A stretch of 36,384 nt of DNA, taken from Sporosarcina psychrophila. Lineage in GTDB: Bacteria > Bacillota > Bacilli > Bacillales_A > Planococcaceae. The number at the start of each line of letters is the position of its first letter. Positions within the stretch are counted from its first letter, which is position 1. This document shows, piece after piece, positions 24,520-32,744 of the stretch. The stretch spans positions 1 through 36,384 of the forward strand of contig DYWT01000237.1 of the NCBI GenBank assembly GCA_020742515.1, given 5' to 3'. The notes beneath the pieces were generated by a model. That model saw only the letters and a list, made by a program, of their open reading frames with translations. It had not been told where the DNA came from and made no database searches. A program made the translations under genes and the position numbers.

Positions 24520-24568
24520 AAAATAACCAGAAACAACCAACTATCTCTCGGGATGGTTAGCTATTTTT
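24520..24568 (+). terminator. Terminator after response regulator
   Basis: AACCA (24535-24539) pairs with TGGTT (24554-24558), with outer AAATA/TATTT pairing, followed by a TTTTTT run. Located about 110 bases past the stop. Confidence 0.55.
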
Positions 24569-24656
24569 TGAATGTAAATTAAAACTCCGTATCTATGAGA
24601 TAACAACACTATACAAATACTTCTACTGACAACGTTAAGTATTTTGAAGAACAAAA

Positions 24657-24696
24657 AAGCCTAACCCCTCCGTATCTTGAGCGAGGAATTAGGCTT
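24657..24696 (-). terminator. Terminator of bla
   Basis: On the minus strand AAGCCTAA (complement of 24689-24696) pairs with TTAGGCTT (complement of 24657-24664), with CCTC/GAGG inside, then TTTTTTG. Strong intrinsic terminator for the bla transcript. Confidence 0.8.
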
Positions 24697-24801
24697 ATGA
24701 TCTTTAACAATCGGGTTGGATTGTGGAAGAGCTTAACAGTTATTCAAGATAAGCCTCCTTTCGTTTAAATATATTATTCCTCCAACTTTCTTGTAGTAAA
24801 A

Positions 24802-24826
24802 TACGACCTTCACCCGAAGAGTCGTA
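24802..24826 (-). terminator. Hairpin just past the bla stop
   Basis: TACGAC (24802-24807) pairs with GTCGTA (24821-24826) with TTC/GAA inside; the minus strand continues TTTTACTAC. Weaker than the downstream terminator; it may protect the mRNA 3' end. Confidence 0.45.
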
Positions 24827-24847
24827 CTCTTTCTCTAAAATGTTCAT

Positions 24848-25789
24848 CTATTTGTTGTTAGAAAACGCCTGCACAATCACTTTTGTAGCCTTGGCGATGA
24901 GTTCATCATTGAAGCTGGCATCCTCTTCATTGCGACTTGACATGATCGCAATAATAATTGGTTCTCGATTTGGGGGCCACACAATCGCTATATCATTTCG
25001 AGTTCCATAGCCACCGGCTCCACTCTTATCTCCAACCTCCCAACCTTCTGGTACACCAGCTCGAATGAGGGAATCACCCGTAGTACTCCCTTTTAGCCAA
25101 TTTGTAAAAATTTCTTGCTTATCGGCGGGAAGGTACTCACTGATCCCAAACAACTCAAGGGATGTTGCCAGTGCTTTAGGGGTACTTGTATCCCGTGAAT
25201 CCCCAGGAATCGCTTCGTTCAAATCTGGTTCAATACGGTCAGCCATTGTGATCGTATCGCCACTTTCTCGTAACGCCTTTTCAAATCCATCTGGTCCACC
25301 TAATTCTTCGAACAGAAGATTTCCTGCTGTATTATCACTGTACTGCATTGCTGCTTCAGCTATCTTTCCTAGACTCATCCCTTTGTTCACAAAGTCTTCT
25401 GTAATCGGAGAATAGGTAACAATATCTTCATCGGTGAATGTCCTTATTTCCTCAAGCACTGCTATCGGATTTTGCTTTAATAAAATAGCTGTGGCTAAGG
25501 CCTTGGAAGTAGATGTGTACGCAAATCGTTCGTCCTCACGAAATTCCGCGGTTTCTTTTGTTCCTGTGTCAATGGCATAGACTCCAAGCCTCGTGTCATA
25601 TTCCTTCTCAAGTTGTTCAAATTTCTTCAATGTGGTTTCTTTTGCCGTACTATTTTCTGACGTTTGGTTGGTTTGCGCCGTCTGTTCAGTTTCTGAATGT
25701 TGTACAACCTGTTTTTTCTCATCTGAGCAGCCTGCAACCATAAGCACCAAGCCTATTGGTGCTACCATTTGATAAAATCTTTTGTTCAT
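24848..25789 (-). CDS. bla: Class A beta-lactamase (lipoprotein penicillinase)
   Basis: 313 residues. Lipoprotein signal with lipobox VAGC (Cys21), then a Gln/Thr/Ser-rich linker (about 25-52) and the class A domain. Active-site elements are intact: STSK (93-96, catalytic Ser93), SDN (151-153), EPDLN (187-191, Glu187 equals Ambler Glu166) and KSG (255-257, in place of KTG). It hydrolyses penicillins at the outer face of the membrane; the substrate range cannot be read reliably. GGAGG is placed ten bases before the ATG. Divergent from blaR1-blaI, with three BlaI operators in the shared promoter region, so it is inducible by beta-lactams. This is the common chromosomal penicillinase layout of Bacillales, with no sign of a mobile element. 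Confidence 0.95.
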   Translation of the reverse strand: MNKRFYQMVAPIGLVLMVAGCSDEKKQVVQHSETEQTAQTNQTSENSTAKETTLKKFEQLEKEYDTRLGVYAIDTGTKETAEFREDERFAYTSTSKALATAILLKQNPIAVLEEIRTFTDEDIVTYSPITEDFVNKGMSLGKIAEAAMQYSDNTAGNLLFEELGGPDGFEKALRESGDTITMADRIEPDLNEAIPGDSRDTSTPKALATSLELFGISEYLPADKQEIFTNWLKGSTTGDSLIRAGVPEGWEVGDKSGAGGYGTRNDIAIVWPPNREPIIIAIMSSRNEEDASFNDELIAKATKVIVQAFSNNK

Positions 25790-25870
25790 GATGTAAAACC
25801 TCCTAATTGTTTGATTAGACTCCTATGTACGAATTGAAAAAACAACCTTATTCAAGGAGTTTTTACAGAT

Positions 25871-25916
25871 TACATTTGTAGTCCGATTACATCTGTAGTA
25901 TAGTATTACATACGTA
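25871..25916. promoter_or_regulatory. Three BlaI operators over the divergent bla/blaR1 promoters
   Basis: TACATTTGTA (25871-25880), TACATCTGTA (25888-25897) and TACATACGTA (25907-25916) are copies of the TACANNTGTA BlaI/MecI operator core (the third is TACATACGTA), spaced 17 and 19 bases centre to centre. A plus-strand promoter TTGTAG-17-TATAGT (25876-25904) and a minus-strand -10 TATACT (25897-25902) lie within them, so repressor binding would block both directions. Confidence 0.85.
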
Positions 25917-26006
25917 ATCAAATAAAGTCAACTCTTTATTTCCCAACCATCAAGCTACTATAAATATGCTATATACCTGAGTTTTAAAATTTAAAAATCA
26001 AGAGAG

Positions 26007-27833
26007 TTGGTGTTGAAGGACATGTTTTTAACTCATTTTATAATAGGTCTATTGGTGTCTTCATTTTCCGTTACCGTTATTCTACTTATACGAAAATGGT
26101 TTAGAAAACAACTAACAGCAAAATGGACCTATCATTTGTGGATGTTTCTTTTTATGGCTTTGTCCCTTCCATTCATACCTACTGATTTATATGATTTTAG
26201 TTCTCTCTTTAGCGATGGGGATACATATCAGACTAATGCACCCAGCTCTAATGCAGAATTAACTGGAACTGATATGATGCAAGGCCTACACCTGATACAA
26301 GATTTTTCTAAATCGGTTAATCGGCCGGACCTGTCCTTACTTAATATGGGAGTGATGGGTTTGTGGATGTTAGGGATGCTTTTATTTACCTTTACTATGA
26401 TTCGTGGATGGCTCACACTTAGAAGGATAAAGAATTATTCTTCTGCGTTTTCCAATCAAGAAGTTCTCGTTCTTTTCGAAGAATGCAAGAGAAGACTGCA
26501 GATTAAAAAACCAATAAAGATTGTTATTTCGAAAAGAGTCCAATCCCCAATGATATTTGGACTTTTTCAAACCTATATCGTCTTACCTTCTCAGCATGAA
26601 AACTGGATTAGTTTGAAAAGTTACGAGTATATCTTTCTTCATGAACTGAATCACTATAAAAATAAGGATTTGCTGACAAATTACGTGCTGTTGTTCTTTC
26701 AAATCATATATTGGTTTAATCCTCTTGTCTGGCTTGCTTTTAGAGAAATGAGGTTGGATCGGGAAATCGCATGTGATACATCTGTTTTACGGTTACTAGA
26801 TGATATTTCATTTAGTGAATACGGAAATACAATCATAAATTTTTTGGATCTTTCAAAACGGTCAAGTATGCTCCAGATAGGAACACAATTAAACGGTTCG
26901 AAACTTCAACTCAAAAAACGAATTGAACAAATTTCTACCTATAAGCATTCCGCAAAAAAACCAATAAGAAAAAGCGTCTTTATTTATGTATTGGCCAGTA
27001 TCATTTTGACAATCCAATTACCTTTCGTTTCTGCATTTACGACTGAAAACGACCGATACTATTTTAATGATGACGAAGCAGTTTATGAGGATTTACATCA
27101 ATTCTTTAAGGGGTACGAGGGAAGCTTTGTTTTATATGATCAAAACGCACAGCAATATCGAATTTATAATGAAGAGAAAAGTACGTTGCGGGTATCACCT
27201 GATTCCACATACAAAATCTATAGTGCCTTATTTGCATTAGAATCAAATGTGATATCACCCGAAGAAACCACCCTTTCATGGGATGGGACAAAGCAACCTT
27301 ACGATGCTTGGAATATGGATCAGGATGTCTCTTCTGCTTTACAAAAATCCGTAAACTGGTATTTCCAAGATTTAGATCGTAGAACAGGAATTGAAACAAT
27401 ACAATCCAATCTACAAGAGATAAACTACGGAAATTCCGATGTATCTGGGGGATCTGGTGAGTTCTGGAACGAATCTTCATTAAAAATTTCTCCAGTCGAG
27501 CAAGTCCAACTGCTTCAAGCCTTTTATAACAATCAATTCGGGTATAAGGAAAGGCATATCCAAGTTGTGAAGGAAGCACTTCTCTTAGAAAAGAATGAAG
27601 ATGCTCGCCTATCGGGAAAAACAGGTACAGGAGCTGTGAATGGAAAAAACATCAATGGTTGGTTTATCGGTTATGTAGAGACGAAGAACAATACTTATTT
27701 CTTTGCTACCAATATACAAAATAGAGATGATTCATCGGGAAGCAAGGCGGGAGAAATCACTCTATCAATTTTAAAAGATTTAGGAATCTATAAAGAAAAT
27801 GGAGGGGAGAAATATGGAGAAAAACATCCCTAG
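26007..27833 (+). CDS. blaR1: BlaR1 beta-lactam sensor and signal transducer
   Basis: 608 residues: N-terminal membrane segments (about 8-28, 42-58, 115-132), a cytoplasmic M56 metalloprotease loop with HELNH (212-216), another membrane segment (about 325-343), then an extracellular penicillin-binding sensor domain with STYK (400-403, acylated serine 400) and KTGTG. Beta-lactam acylation activates the protease, leading to loss of BlaI repression. The start is uncertain: TTG at 26007, TTG at 26013 (after AAGAGAG) and ATG at 26022 are in frame. The end overlaps blaI by 20 bases, so the two are translationally coupled. Confidence 0.95.
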   Translation: MVLKDMFLTHFIIGLLVSSFSVTVILLIRKWFRKQLTAKWTYHLWMFLFMALSLPFIPTDLYDFSSLFSDGDTYQTNAPSSNAELTGTDMMQGLHLIQDFSKSVNRPDLSLLNMGVMGLWMLGMLLFTFTMIRGWLTLRRIKNYSSAFSNQEVLVLFEECKRRLQIKKPIKIVISKRVQSPMIFGLFQTYIVLPSQHENWISLKSYEYIFLHELNHYKNKDLLTNYVLLFFQIIYWFNPLVWLAFREMRLDREIACDTSVLRLLDDISFSEYGNTIINFLDLSKRSSMLQIGTQLNGSKLQLKKRIEQISTYKHSAKKPIRKSVFIYVLASIILTIQLPFVSAFTTENDRYYFNDDEAVYEDLHQFFKGYEGSFVLYDQNAQQYRIYNEEKSTLRVSPDSTYKIYSALFALESNVISPEETTLSWDGTKQPYDAWNMDQDVSSALQKSVNWYFQDLDRRTGIETIQSNLQEINYGNSDVSGGSGEFWNESSLKISPVEQVQLLQAFYNNQFGYKERHIQVVKEALLLEKNEDARLSGKTGTGAVNGKNINGWFIGYVETKNNTYFFATNIQNRDDSSGSKAGEITLSILKDLGIYKENGGEKYGEKHP

Positions 27834-28197
27834 TATATCAGAATCAGAATGGGAAATCATGAACGTACTTTGGGATAAAGCCCCTCAAACAGCGAATGAC
27901 ATCATAATTACATTACAGGAGAGTACAGATTGGAAGCCGAAAACTATACGCACTCTTCTCGATCGATTGGTTCAAAAAGATGTAGTGGGTGTCAATAAAA
28001 ACCTAAGAGTTTATACCTTTTTCCCGCTCTATACACAGGAAAAGTACCAGCATGCAGAAACCGAATCATTTATTAAGCGTATTTATGGAGGTGCCCTGAA
28101 ATCCATGCTTGTCCAATTCATTCAGGAAGATACCCTATCTGATGATGATATCAATGAACTACGCTCTATTTTAAATAAGAAACCTAAAAAGCAATAA
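27814..28197 (+). CDS. blaI: BlaI/MecI family penicillinase repressor
   Basis: 127 residues: winged-helix DNA-binding domain (about 7-75: ISESEWEIMNVLWDKAPQTA, with WKPKTIRTLLDRLVQK as the recognition region) and a C-terminal dimerisation helix region (MLVQFIQEDTLSDDDINELR). It represses bla and blaR1-blaI by binding the three TACA-type operators upstream. An in-frame ATG at 27799 overlaps the GGAGGGG ribosome binding site, so the ATG at 27814 is used. It overlaps the end of blaR1 by 20 bases and has its own terminator directly after the stop. Confidence 0.95.
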   Translation: MEKNIPSISESEWEIMNVLWDKAPQTANDIIITLQESTDWKPKTIRTLLDRLVQKDVVGVNKNLRVYTFFPLYTQEKYQHAETESFIKRIYGGALKSMLVQFIQEDTLSDDDINELRSILNKKPKKQ

Positions 28198-28201
28198 TAG
28201 T

Positions 28202-28239
28202 AAAAAAGTCGATTTGGAATTTTTTCAAATCGCTTTTTT
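28202..28239 (+). terminator. Terminator of blaR1-blaI
   Basis: AAAAAAGTCGATTTG (28202-28216) pairs with CAAATCGCTTTTTT (28226-28239) with one bulged T; the right arm ends in a six-T run. Confidence 0.88.
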
Positions 28240-28276
28240 CGGTCGAAATCGAAGATACGGAGGTCATATTTTTCAC

Positions 28277-28314
28277 ACCACTCCATCGGATAGGCTTTCG
28301 TCAGCCGGACTGTT
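28277..28314 (+). repeat. 38-bp direct repeat, left copy
   Basis: Matches 29186-29223 with four mismatches in 38, including an exact 15-base core TAGGCTTTCGTCAGC. The two copies flank the DHFR-fold gene about 909 bases apart. Confidence 0.75.
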
Positions 28315-28548
28315 TCGGTAAATTCTCGCACCTATCAGTCGAACTTATAACACGCTTTTCCTTACTAAGCAGCGTGGTTTTAGAATACCAAAAACTGCCT
28401 GACCTTTACCGGAATTTTGTAACCACATTTCATTTGAGCCAGGAACGTTCCACACCTTGAAAAGCGCCCTATTATGGAAGAAGTGAAAAATACTATAGAG
28501 TATTTCCTAATGATTTAATGTATTTTATCTTGGATATGTACAATATTA

Positions 28549-29118
28549 TTAATTCCTATTCAAATGATAAATTAGTTGCACAACGCCAGAGGAGAACGTT
28601 CTTGTATTAACCATTTTCAAATTAAATCTTTGGTTTATATCAATAAACATCGGTTTACCTTTACCCAAAATAACAGGGTGAACAGATAATCTAAATTCAT
28701 CAACAAGCCCTAAATTAATAAAAGTCGTTATAAGACTTGCTCCACCATATAGCCAAATGTCTTTACCAGGCTTATTTTTTAATTTATTTACTTCTTCAAG
28801 AATATTGTCATTTATAAATACTGCTTTATTATCTGTCCCTTTTTGCGTTTTGGAAAACACATATTTTTCTTTGCTATGAACCAGATCCCACATTTCCTTG
28901 TCGCTATCAGGTTCTCCAGTTTTCGGGGTATATTGTCCCCATTCATCGTAACTTTTTCTACCATATAAAATAGTATCGATTTGATTTAAGTAATTAATAA
29001 AACCCATCTCAGAGTCCATAATGCACCAATCAACTTCCCCGTTTTCCCCCTCAATAAAACCATCCAAAGTTACTGCTAAATCTAAAATTATTTTTCTTGG
29101 TCCTACGTTTTTGGACAT
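28549..29118 (-). CDS. Dihydrofolate reductase / RibD C-terminal fold protein (YyaP-like)
   Basis: 189 residues with the DHFR-like fold of the RibD C-terminal family: KIILDLAVTLDGFIEGENG at the start, ILYGRKSYDEW, KYVFSKT, DIWLYGGASLITTFINLGLV (nucleotide-binding region) and DEFRLSVHPVILGKGKPMF. Such stand-alone proteins are common in Bacillales and mostly uncharacterised NAD(P)H-dependent reductases. They lack the deaminase half of RibD and are not the housekeeping DHFR. GGAGGA precedes the ATG. The gene is bracketed by a 38-bp direct repeat, which may mark an acquired or inserted segment. Confidence 0.85.
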   Translation of the reverse strand: MSKNVGPRKIILDLAVTLDGFIEGENGEVDWCIMDSEMGFINYLNQIDTILYGRKSYDEWGQYTPKTGEPDSDKEMWDLVHSKEKYVFSKTQKGTDNKAVFINDNILEEVNKLKNKPGKDIWLYGGASLITTFINLGLVDEFRLSVHPVILGKGKPMFIDINQRFNLKMVNTRTFSSGVVQLIYHLNRN

Positions 29119-29185
29119 AATTCTTCCTCCTTTTATTCAAATAGATAACTCACCACATCTGTTCAGCCCAAGCAATATGATTTAT

Positions 29186-29223
29186 ACCACCCCATCAGGT
29201 AGGCTTTCGTCAGCAGGACTGTT
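29186..29223 (+). repeat. 38-bp direct repeat, right copy
   Basis: Second copy of the 28277-28314 sequence (34 of 38 identical). It lies upstream of the DHFR-fold gene, between it and the membrane protein gene. Confidence 0.75.
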
Positions 29224-29284
29224 GACTGATTCATTTATTTATTACTTCTTTAATGGTCCGTTTACGGAAGATAGGTTTTTATGA

Positions 29285-29596
29285 TTAACTTTCCTCTTTC
29301 TTGCTATACATTTCATAAGCAAAATATCCAAGTAGTAAGCCTATCCCAGATCCAAAAGTTAGTATAGATAATAATGAAAACGAGAAAAACAGACTAAGAA
29401 TGATACCAGTTGCACAACCAAAAAGCATTCCTAGTGGAATTAAACTGTCTAATAAGTTTTGAGCGTCTTTTGACTTTTTCTTACCTAATTTACCTTGCTT
29501 ATGTTTATATTCAAGCCTTTTAACAACAAAGATCGCAATGCCTCCAACTATTGCAATGGGTAGTACAATACCTACAATTTCCTGAAATAACTCCAT
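29285..29596 (-). CDS. Small membrane protein, unknown function
   Basis: 103 residues with three hydrophobic segments: about 8-25 (IVLPIAIVGGIAIFVV), 53-72 and 75-95, and a basic loop between the first two (KHKQGKLGKKKSKD). No family was recognised. GGAGA lies eight bases before the ATG, and composition is that of a real membrane protein. It is followed by the DHFR-fold gene on the same strand, about 165 bases away, and is probably an independent unit. Confidence 0.65.
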   Translation of the reverse strand: MELFQEIVGIVLPIAIVGGIAIFVVKRLEYKHKQGKLGKKKSKDAQNLLDSLIPLGMLFGCATGIILSLFFSFSLLSILTFGSGIGLLLGYFAYEMYSKKEES

Positions 29597-29726
29597 GCTG
29601 TAATCTCCTTTCAGGATCTAATTTTAACGCAGTTCATGCCAAAATCCGGCCCTATTGTGGCACATGTTTATCCAGCTATTACGCACGGAAGCCGAATTAG
29701 TTATTAGGAATACGATCAATACTTTT

Positions 29727-30161
29727 TTATGGTCTTTCTGATATGTCCAACTCAATAGTTTCTGCATTAAATGTACTACCATCATCTTTTTTTCTAATTA
29801 CATTAATGGAGACTAAACTATCATTAATCCACTGAATATCAAAATAATCTACGGTCGATAAAACGAACTGATCATACTCTTTATATTCCTCCAGAATACT
29901 TCCATATTCTCCGTAATATATGCGAAACGAATAAAAGGTTTGGGTTATTTTATTATCCTTTTTATCTTCAAAATTCCTACCCATTTCTTTTAATTCAATG
30001 ATATTCTCTTGGTTAGGAGATGCGCTAGTTGCAATGGAAAATGAGTACAACTCAGGTTCATCTTTGTTTTGATTTGAAGAAGACCCTATTCCATTCGAAC
30101 ACGCCGAACACGCTAGCAAAGAAAGGGCTACCCCTATAAATAACAACCATTTCCTTAACAA
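29727..30161 (-). CDS. Putative lipoprotein, unknown function
   Basis: 144 residues. An N-terminal hydrophobic segment ends in SLLACSACSNG, with Cys18 or Cys21 as possible lipidation sites (neither lipobox is ideal), then a Ser/Asn/Gln-rich linker and a small mixed alpha/beta domain with a repeated YxEYxQF-like aromatic pattern (YYGEYGSILEEYKEYDQF) and INDSLVSINVI. No function can be assigned. TTG start, with GGGGGTG five bases upstream. Monocistronic. Confidence 0.65.
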   Translation of the reverse strand: MLRKWLLFIGVALSLLACSACSNGIGSSSNQNKDEPELYSFSIATSASPNQENIIELKEMGRNFEDKKDNKITQTFYSFRIYYGEYGSILEEYKEYDQFVLSTVDYFDIQWINDSLVSINVIRKKDDGSTFNAETIELDISERP

Positions 30162-30464
30162 CCCATCACCCCCGATTTAAATATAGCTAAAACATTCTGC
30201 CGAAATATGGATCGTTTGTGCGATATGGAAGCAATTGCTTATTGAACAAGCTTGCACGTTTATTGAAGATCAAACTTCGTATAATTTCTTATGAAACGAT
30301 TATTCACTTTTCTAATCGCTTCCACATCTCCCTTATTCATTTTACCCTTAGCTTCACCATACATCAGTTTACTAAATGAAGAAAACATTTGCGGTTCACC
30401 AGTTTTCGAACAGGGGACCGATTTTTCATATGTAAAGAGAGGCAGAAACAGGACGGAACAATGG
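30162..30464. other. Region between lipoprotein gene and YvrJ-like gene
   Basis: Both strands are open here. A minus-strand frame (30260-30475) ends with a protein-like Lys/Arg-rich stretch (GKMNKGDVEAIRKVNNRF) and could be the tail of a broken gene. A plus-strand frame from 30291 runs into the YvrJ-like gene but its first part looks like antisense noise. Neither is called. Confidence 0.4.
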
Positions 30465-30581
30465 ATGAGTCTCATACAGGAACGCGGTTTTCCGATACTT
30501 ATATCAATCTATCTTTTGCATCAGCTCGAAACAAAACTCGTTGCGATACATGAAGATTTACTAACATCGAAAATGAAATGA
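30465..30581 (+). CDS. YvrJ family small protein
   Basis: 38 residues: one hydrophobic helix then a charged tail (ERGFPILISIYLLHQLETKL, then VAIHEDLLTSKMK). This follows the YvrJ pattern, in which GFPI, a membrane stretch, LLxRxETKL and a short polar end make a protein of about 45 residues. B. subtilis YvrJ has no known function. The ATG at 30465 is preceded by AGGACGG; a longer frame from 30291 is possible but unlike the family in length. No partner gene is visible. Confidence 0.6.
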   Translation: MSLIQERGFPILISIYLLHQLETKLVAIHEDLLTSKMK

Positions 30582-30610
30582 ATGTTAAAAACATTCACAG
30601 GGATATGCAC

Positions 30611-30647
30611 ACAAAAAAAGATAAGACATGCGCACATGTCTTATCTT
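30611..30647 (-). terminator. Terminator of the amidase operon
   Basis: Perfect 13-base stem AAGATAAGACATG (30618-30630) with CATGTCTTATCTT (30635-30647); the minus strand runs into TTTTTTTGTGTG. It lies immediately after the amidase stop. Confidence 0.92.
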
Positions 30648-30653
30648 CATAAA

Positions 30654-32081
30654 TTACTTACTAGTTGCCGCTACAAGCGATTGAGGACGGGCACCTTTTA
30701 ATGGATTCGTCTTCTCAAATGCATAGGCAACATTCAAGACGAGATCCTCCCTGAATGCTGGTCCCATAATTTGCATCCCCGCTGGCATTCCTCCGACCAA
30801 TCCACATGGAATCGTTAGTGCTGGAAGTCCTGTCAAGTTGCCGGGACCTGTGAATCTAATAATATTTTCAATCAGATCAACATTTTTACCGTTAATCGCA
30901 ACTGTGTCATCGCCAATATTCGGTACGATCAATGGCAATGTCGGTGAGATAAGCACATCCACTTTTTCAAACGCTTTTTGGAAGTCGAGTTTAATCATCC
31001 TTCTGATTTGTTGGGCTTGTAAATAGTCAACTGCCGAAGGGATTTCACCAAGTTCAAATAGATACCTGATATCCTCTCCAAAGTCATTCGGGCGTTTTTG
31101 CAAGTTCTTATGATGGATCGTACTTGCTTCAGATAACGAAGTGATCAATTCCGCATACTCAGCATATTTCAATGAAGGGATGGATACGACCTCCACTTTG
31201 GCCCCTTGGTCGACCAATGCCTGGATGCCTTCACGCACCAATTTCTCCACATTCGAATCGACATCCTTGAAGAAATAATCTTCATTGACACCGATAACCA
31301 AATCCTTGACATCCCCCGTTAACTTTTCTGTGTATTTCATCGTCGGGACATTTACGGAAGTCGGATCTTTGCTATCATACCCCGCGAGCACTTCGAGCAT
31401 TGCCGCCGCATCTGTCACTGTCTTCGTCATCGGACCAATATGATCCAAAGACCAGGCAAGCGGCCAACATCCATATTTACTCACCAATCCATGAGTCGGC
31501 TTCAGTCCGACAATACCACAAGCCGATGATGGAATTCGAATTGAACCGGCAGTATCTGTCCCTAACGTCCCAATACTCATATTGGAAGCGATTGCCACTC
31601 CCGAGCCTCCGCTCGATCCCCCTGGAATCTTATCCAAATCCCATGGATTACGCGCCGGACCGAAGTGTGGGTTATTATTGGTGATGCCCCAAGCATATTC
31701 GTGCATATTAAGCTTACCGGTAAAAATGACACCGGATTCTCTAAGGTTTTCGATAACAGTCGCATCGTAATCTGAAACGAAATCACTGTGGATTTTCGAT
31801 GCCATCGTCGTCACTTCATCTTTGAAGTAAATATTATCTTTAATACCCATCGGAATCCCGTGAAGCTTGCCGCGGTAATTTCCGTTAGCAATCTCGCTCT
31901 CTGCTTTTTTAGCAGACTCTTTCGCACTTTCGTGTGTAATGGTGATATATGCATTGTTCTTGTCATTTAGCGCATCGGCCTGATTCAATACTGCGTCTGT
32001 CAGTTCGACCGGAGAAACTTCTTTTTTCTCAATAAGTGGTGCCAATTCTTCTATTGAAAGAGAGATGAGATCTTTACTCAA
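30654..32081 (-). CDS. Amidase signature family hydrolase (GatA/AtzE-like)
   Basis: About 475 residues. The Ser-cisSer-Lys catalytic set is present: Lys81 in GIPMGIKDN, cis-Ser within IPGGSSGGSG (about 152-161), and the nucleophile in GTDTAGSIRIPSSACG (Ser180). It hydrolyses an amide bond. Without a GatB gene it is unlikely to be the tRNA amidotransferase; a free amidase for a small amide is more probable, substrate unknown. TTG at 32081, eight bases after GGGAGG, is chosen; an in-frame ATG at 32120 lies inside the upstream gene and has no ribosome binding site. The start overlaps the stop of the 60-residue upstream gene by eight bases, so the two are coupled. Confidence 0.88.
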   Translation of the reverse strand: MSKDLISLSIEELAPLIEKKEVSPVELTDAVLNQADALNDKNNAYITITHESAKESAKKAESEIANGNYRGKLHGIPMGIKDNIYFKDEVTTMASKIHSDFVSDYDATVIENLRESGVIFTGKLNMHEYAWGITNNNPHFGPARNPWDLDKIPGGSSGGSGVAIASNMSIGTLGTDTAGSIRIPSSACGIVGLKPTHGLVSKYGCWPLAWSLDHIGPMTKTVTDAAAMLEVLAGYDSKDPTSVNVPTMKYTEKLTGDVKDLVIGVNEDYFFKDVDSNVEKLVREGIQALVDQGAKVEVVSIPSLKYAEYAELITSLSEASTIHHKNLQKRPNDFGEDIRYLFELGEIPSAVDYLQAQQIRRMIKLDFQKAFEKVDVLISPTLPLIVPNIGDDTVAINGKNVDLIENIIRFTGPGNLTGLPALTIPCGLVGGMPAGMQIMGPAFREDLVLNVAYAFEKTNPLKGARPQSLVAATSK

Positions 32082-32256
32082 CTTGGTCACCTCCCGCAAT
32101 ATTGCGTAATGAAATGTCATAGCTTTCTAGCGGCAGATCTGTTAGTTGTTCTTTCAGTTTTTCAATTGCTTCCCACCGTGACTCCACCACTTTGTAGTCA
32201 CCTTCTGGTATTTCCAACCCTTTTGCAGCAAATAGTTCCCGAATTGACACTGTCAT
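32074..32256 (-). CDS. Small GatC/AtzG-like partner of the amidase
   Basis: 60 residues, helical and acidic: MTVSIRELFAAKGLEIPEGD, then a helix rich in Glu/Lys (VVESRWEAIEKLKEQLTDLP), ending ESYDISLRN. Size, sequence style (ending in a DISLRN-like tail) and coupling to an amidase recall GatC/AtzG-type subunits that wrap around the amidase and help fold or stabilise it; this is an inference. GGAG precedes the ATG by ten bases. Its last eight bases overlap the amidase start. Confidence 0.65.
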   Translation of the reverse strand: MTVSIRELFAAKGLEIPEGDYKVVESRWEAIEKLKEQLTDLPLESYDISLRNIAGGDQVE

Positions 32257-32744
32257 TAATAAATCACTCCAATTAGTATTTTATTAAAGCTATTACAATC
32301 GGTACAAAATTAAACGCAAAAATTAGAACGAATACCTACAGCTCAACAACGAACAAAAAGATCGTCAACTAGAAAACTATCACCACCAACATATAATCAA
32401 GTTTTAACATAGCAAATATAGTGTACATTAAACCTATATGGATATCAAATTATTCAAATTATTCATTGTATAGGCACTATGATTCTCGATGATGAACCAA
32501 TTTATTGAGGTATTAGTTATTAAAGAAAATACCTAAGTGTAAGGTGCCTGGTTCTGATAAAGTTCTGAATCTTATTAGTACCAGGCAACTTTTTAACAGC
32601 TTTCAATAATCTATAATTTCTCGATATGAAAGATGCTTTCCATTAACGTTTCTCTCACCCACCCGTTTCATAAGTTCGGAATCTAGTATGGGCAAGAGAA
32701 AGTCGTTTTTAACGGCGAAGAAGCAAACAACGTTATCATTTTCT
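32257..32744. other. Intergenic region, amidase operon / gnd
   Basis: Contains a long hairpin at 32545-32587. A minus-strand frame (32603-32815) overlaps the end of gnd in another frame and ends protein-like (SELMKRVGERNVNGKHLSYR), perhaps a remnant; it is not called. No other gene is seen. Confidence 0.5.
32545..32595 (+). terminator. Long hairpin with T-run (REP-like or terminator)
   Basis: TGCCTGGT (32545-32552) pairs with ACCAGGCA (32580-32587), with an inner CTGATAA/TTATTAG, followed by ACTTTTT on the plus strand. No plus-strand gene lies upstream, so it may be an intergenic repeat rather than a functional terminator. Confidence 0.5.

Larger units (their letters stand above)
24426..24847. 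other. Convergent intergenic region, response regulator / bla
   Basis: Holds the plus-strand terminator of the response regulator (about 24520-24568) and two minus-strand hairpins after bla (24802-24826 and 24657-24696). No gene is seen. Confidence 0.6.
28198..28548. other. Intergenic region after blaI
   Basis: Contains the blaI terminator and the left copy of a 38-bp direct repeat (28277-28314). The remainder (28320-28548) holds no gene that I recognise. Confidence 0.5.

Noticed and set aside
28122-28331. 69-residue minus-strand frame over the blaI end and repeat copy
   Set aside because: It runs antisense through the blaI terminator and the 3' end of blaI; no ribosome binding site.
30654-32081. 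GatA subunit of Glu-tRNA(Gln) amidotransferase
   Set aside because: No gatB follows, and the upstream 60-residue protein is shorter than typical GatC (about 95 residues); a stand-alone amidase fits better.
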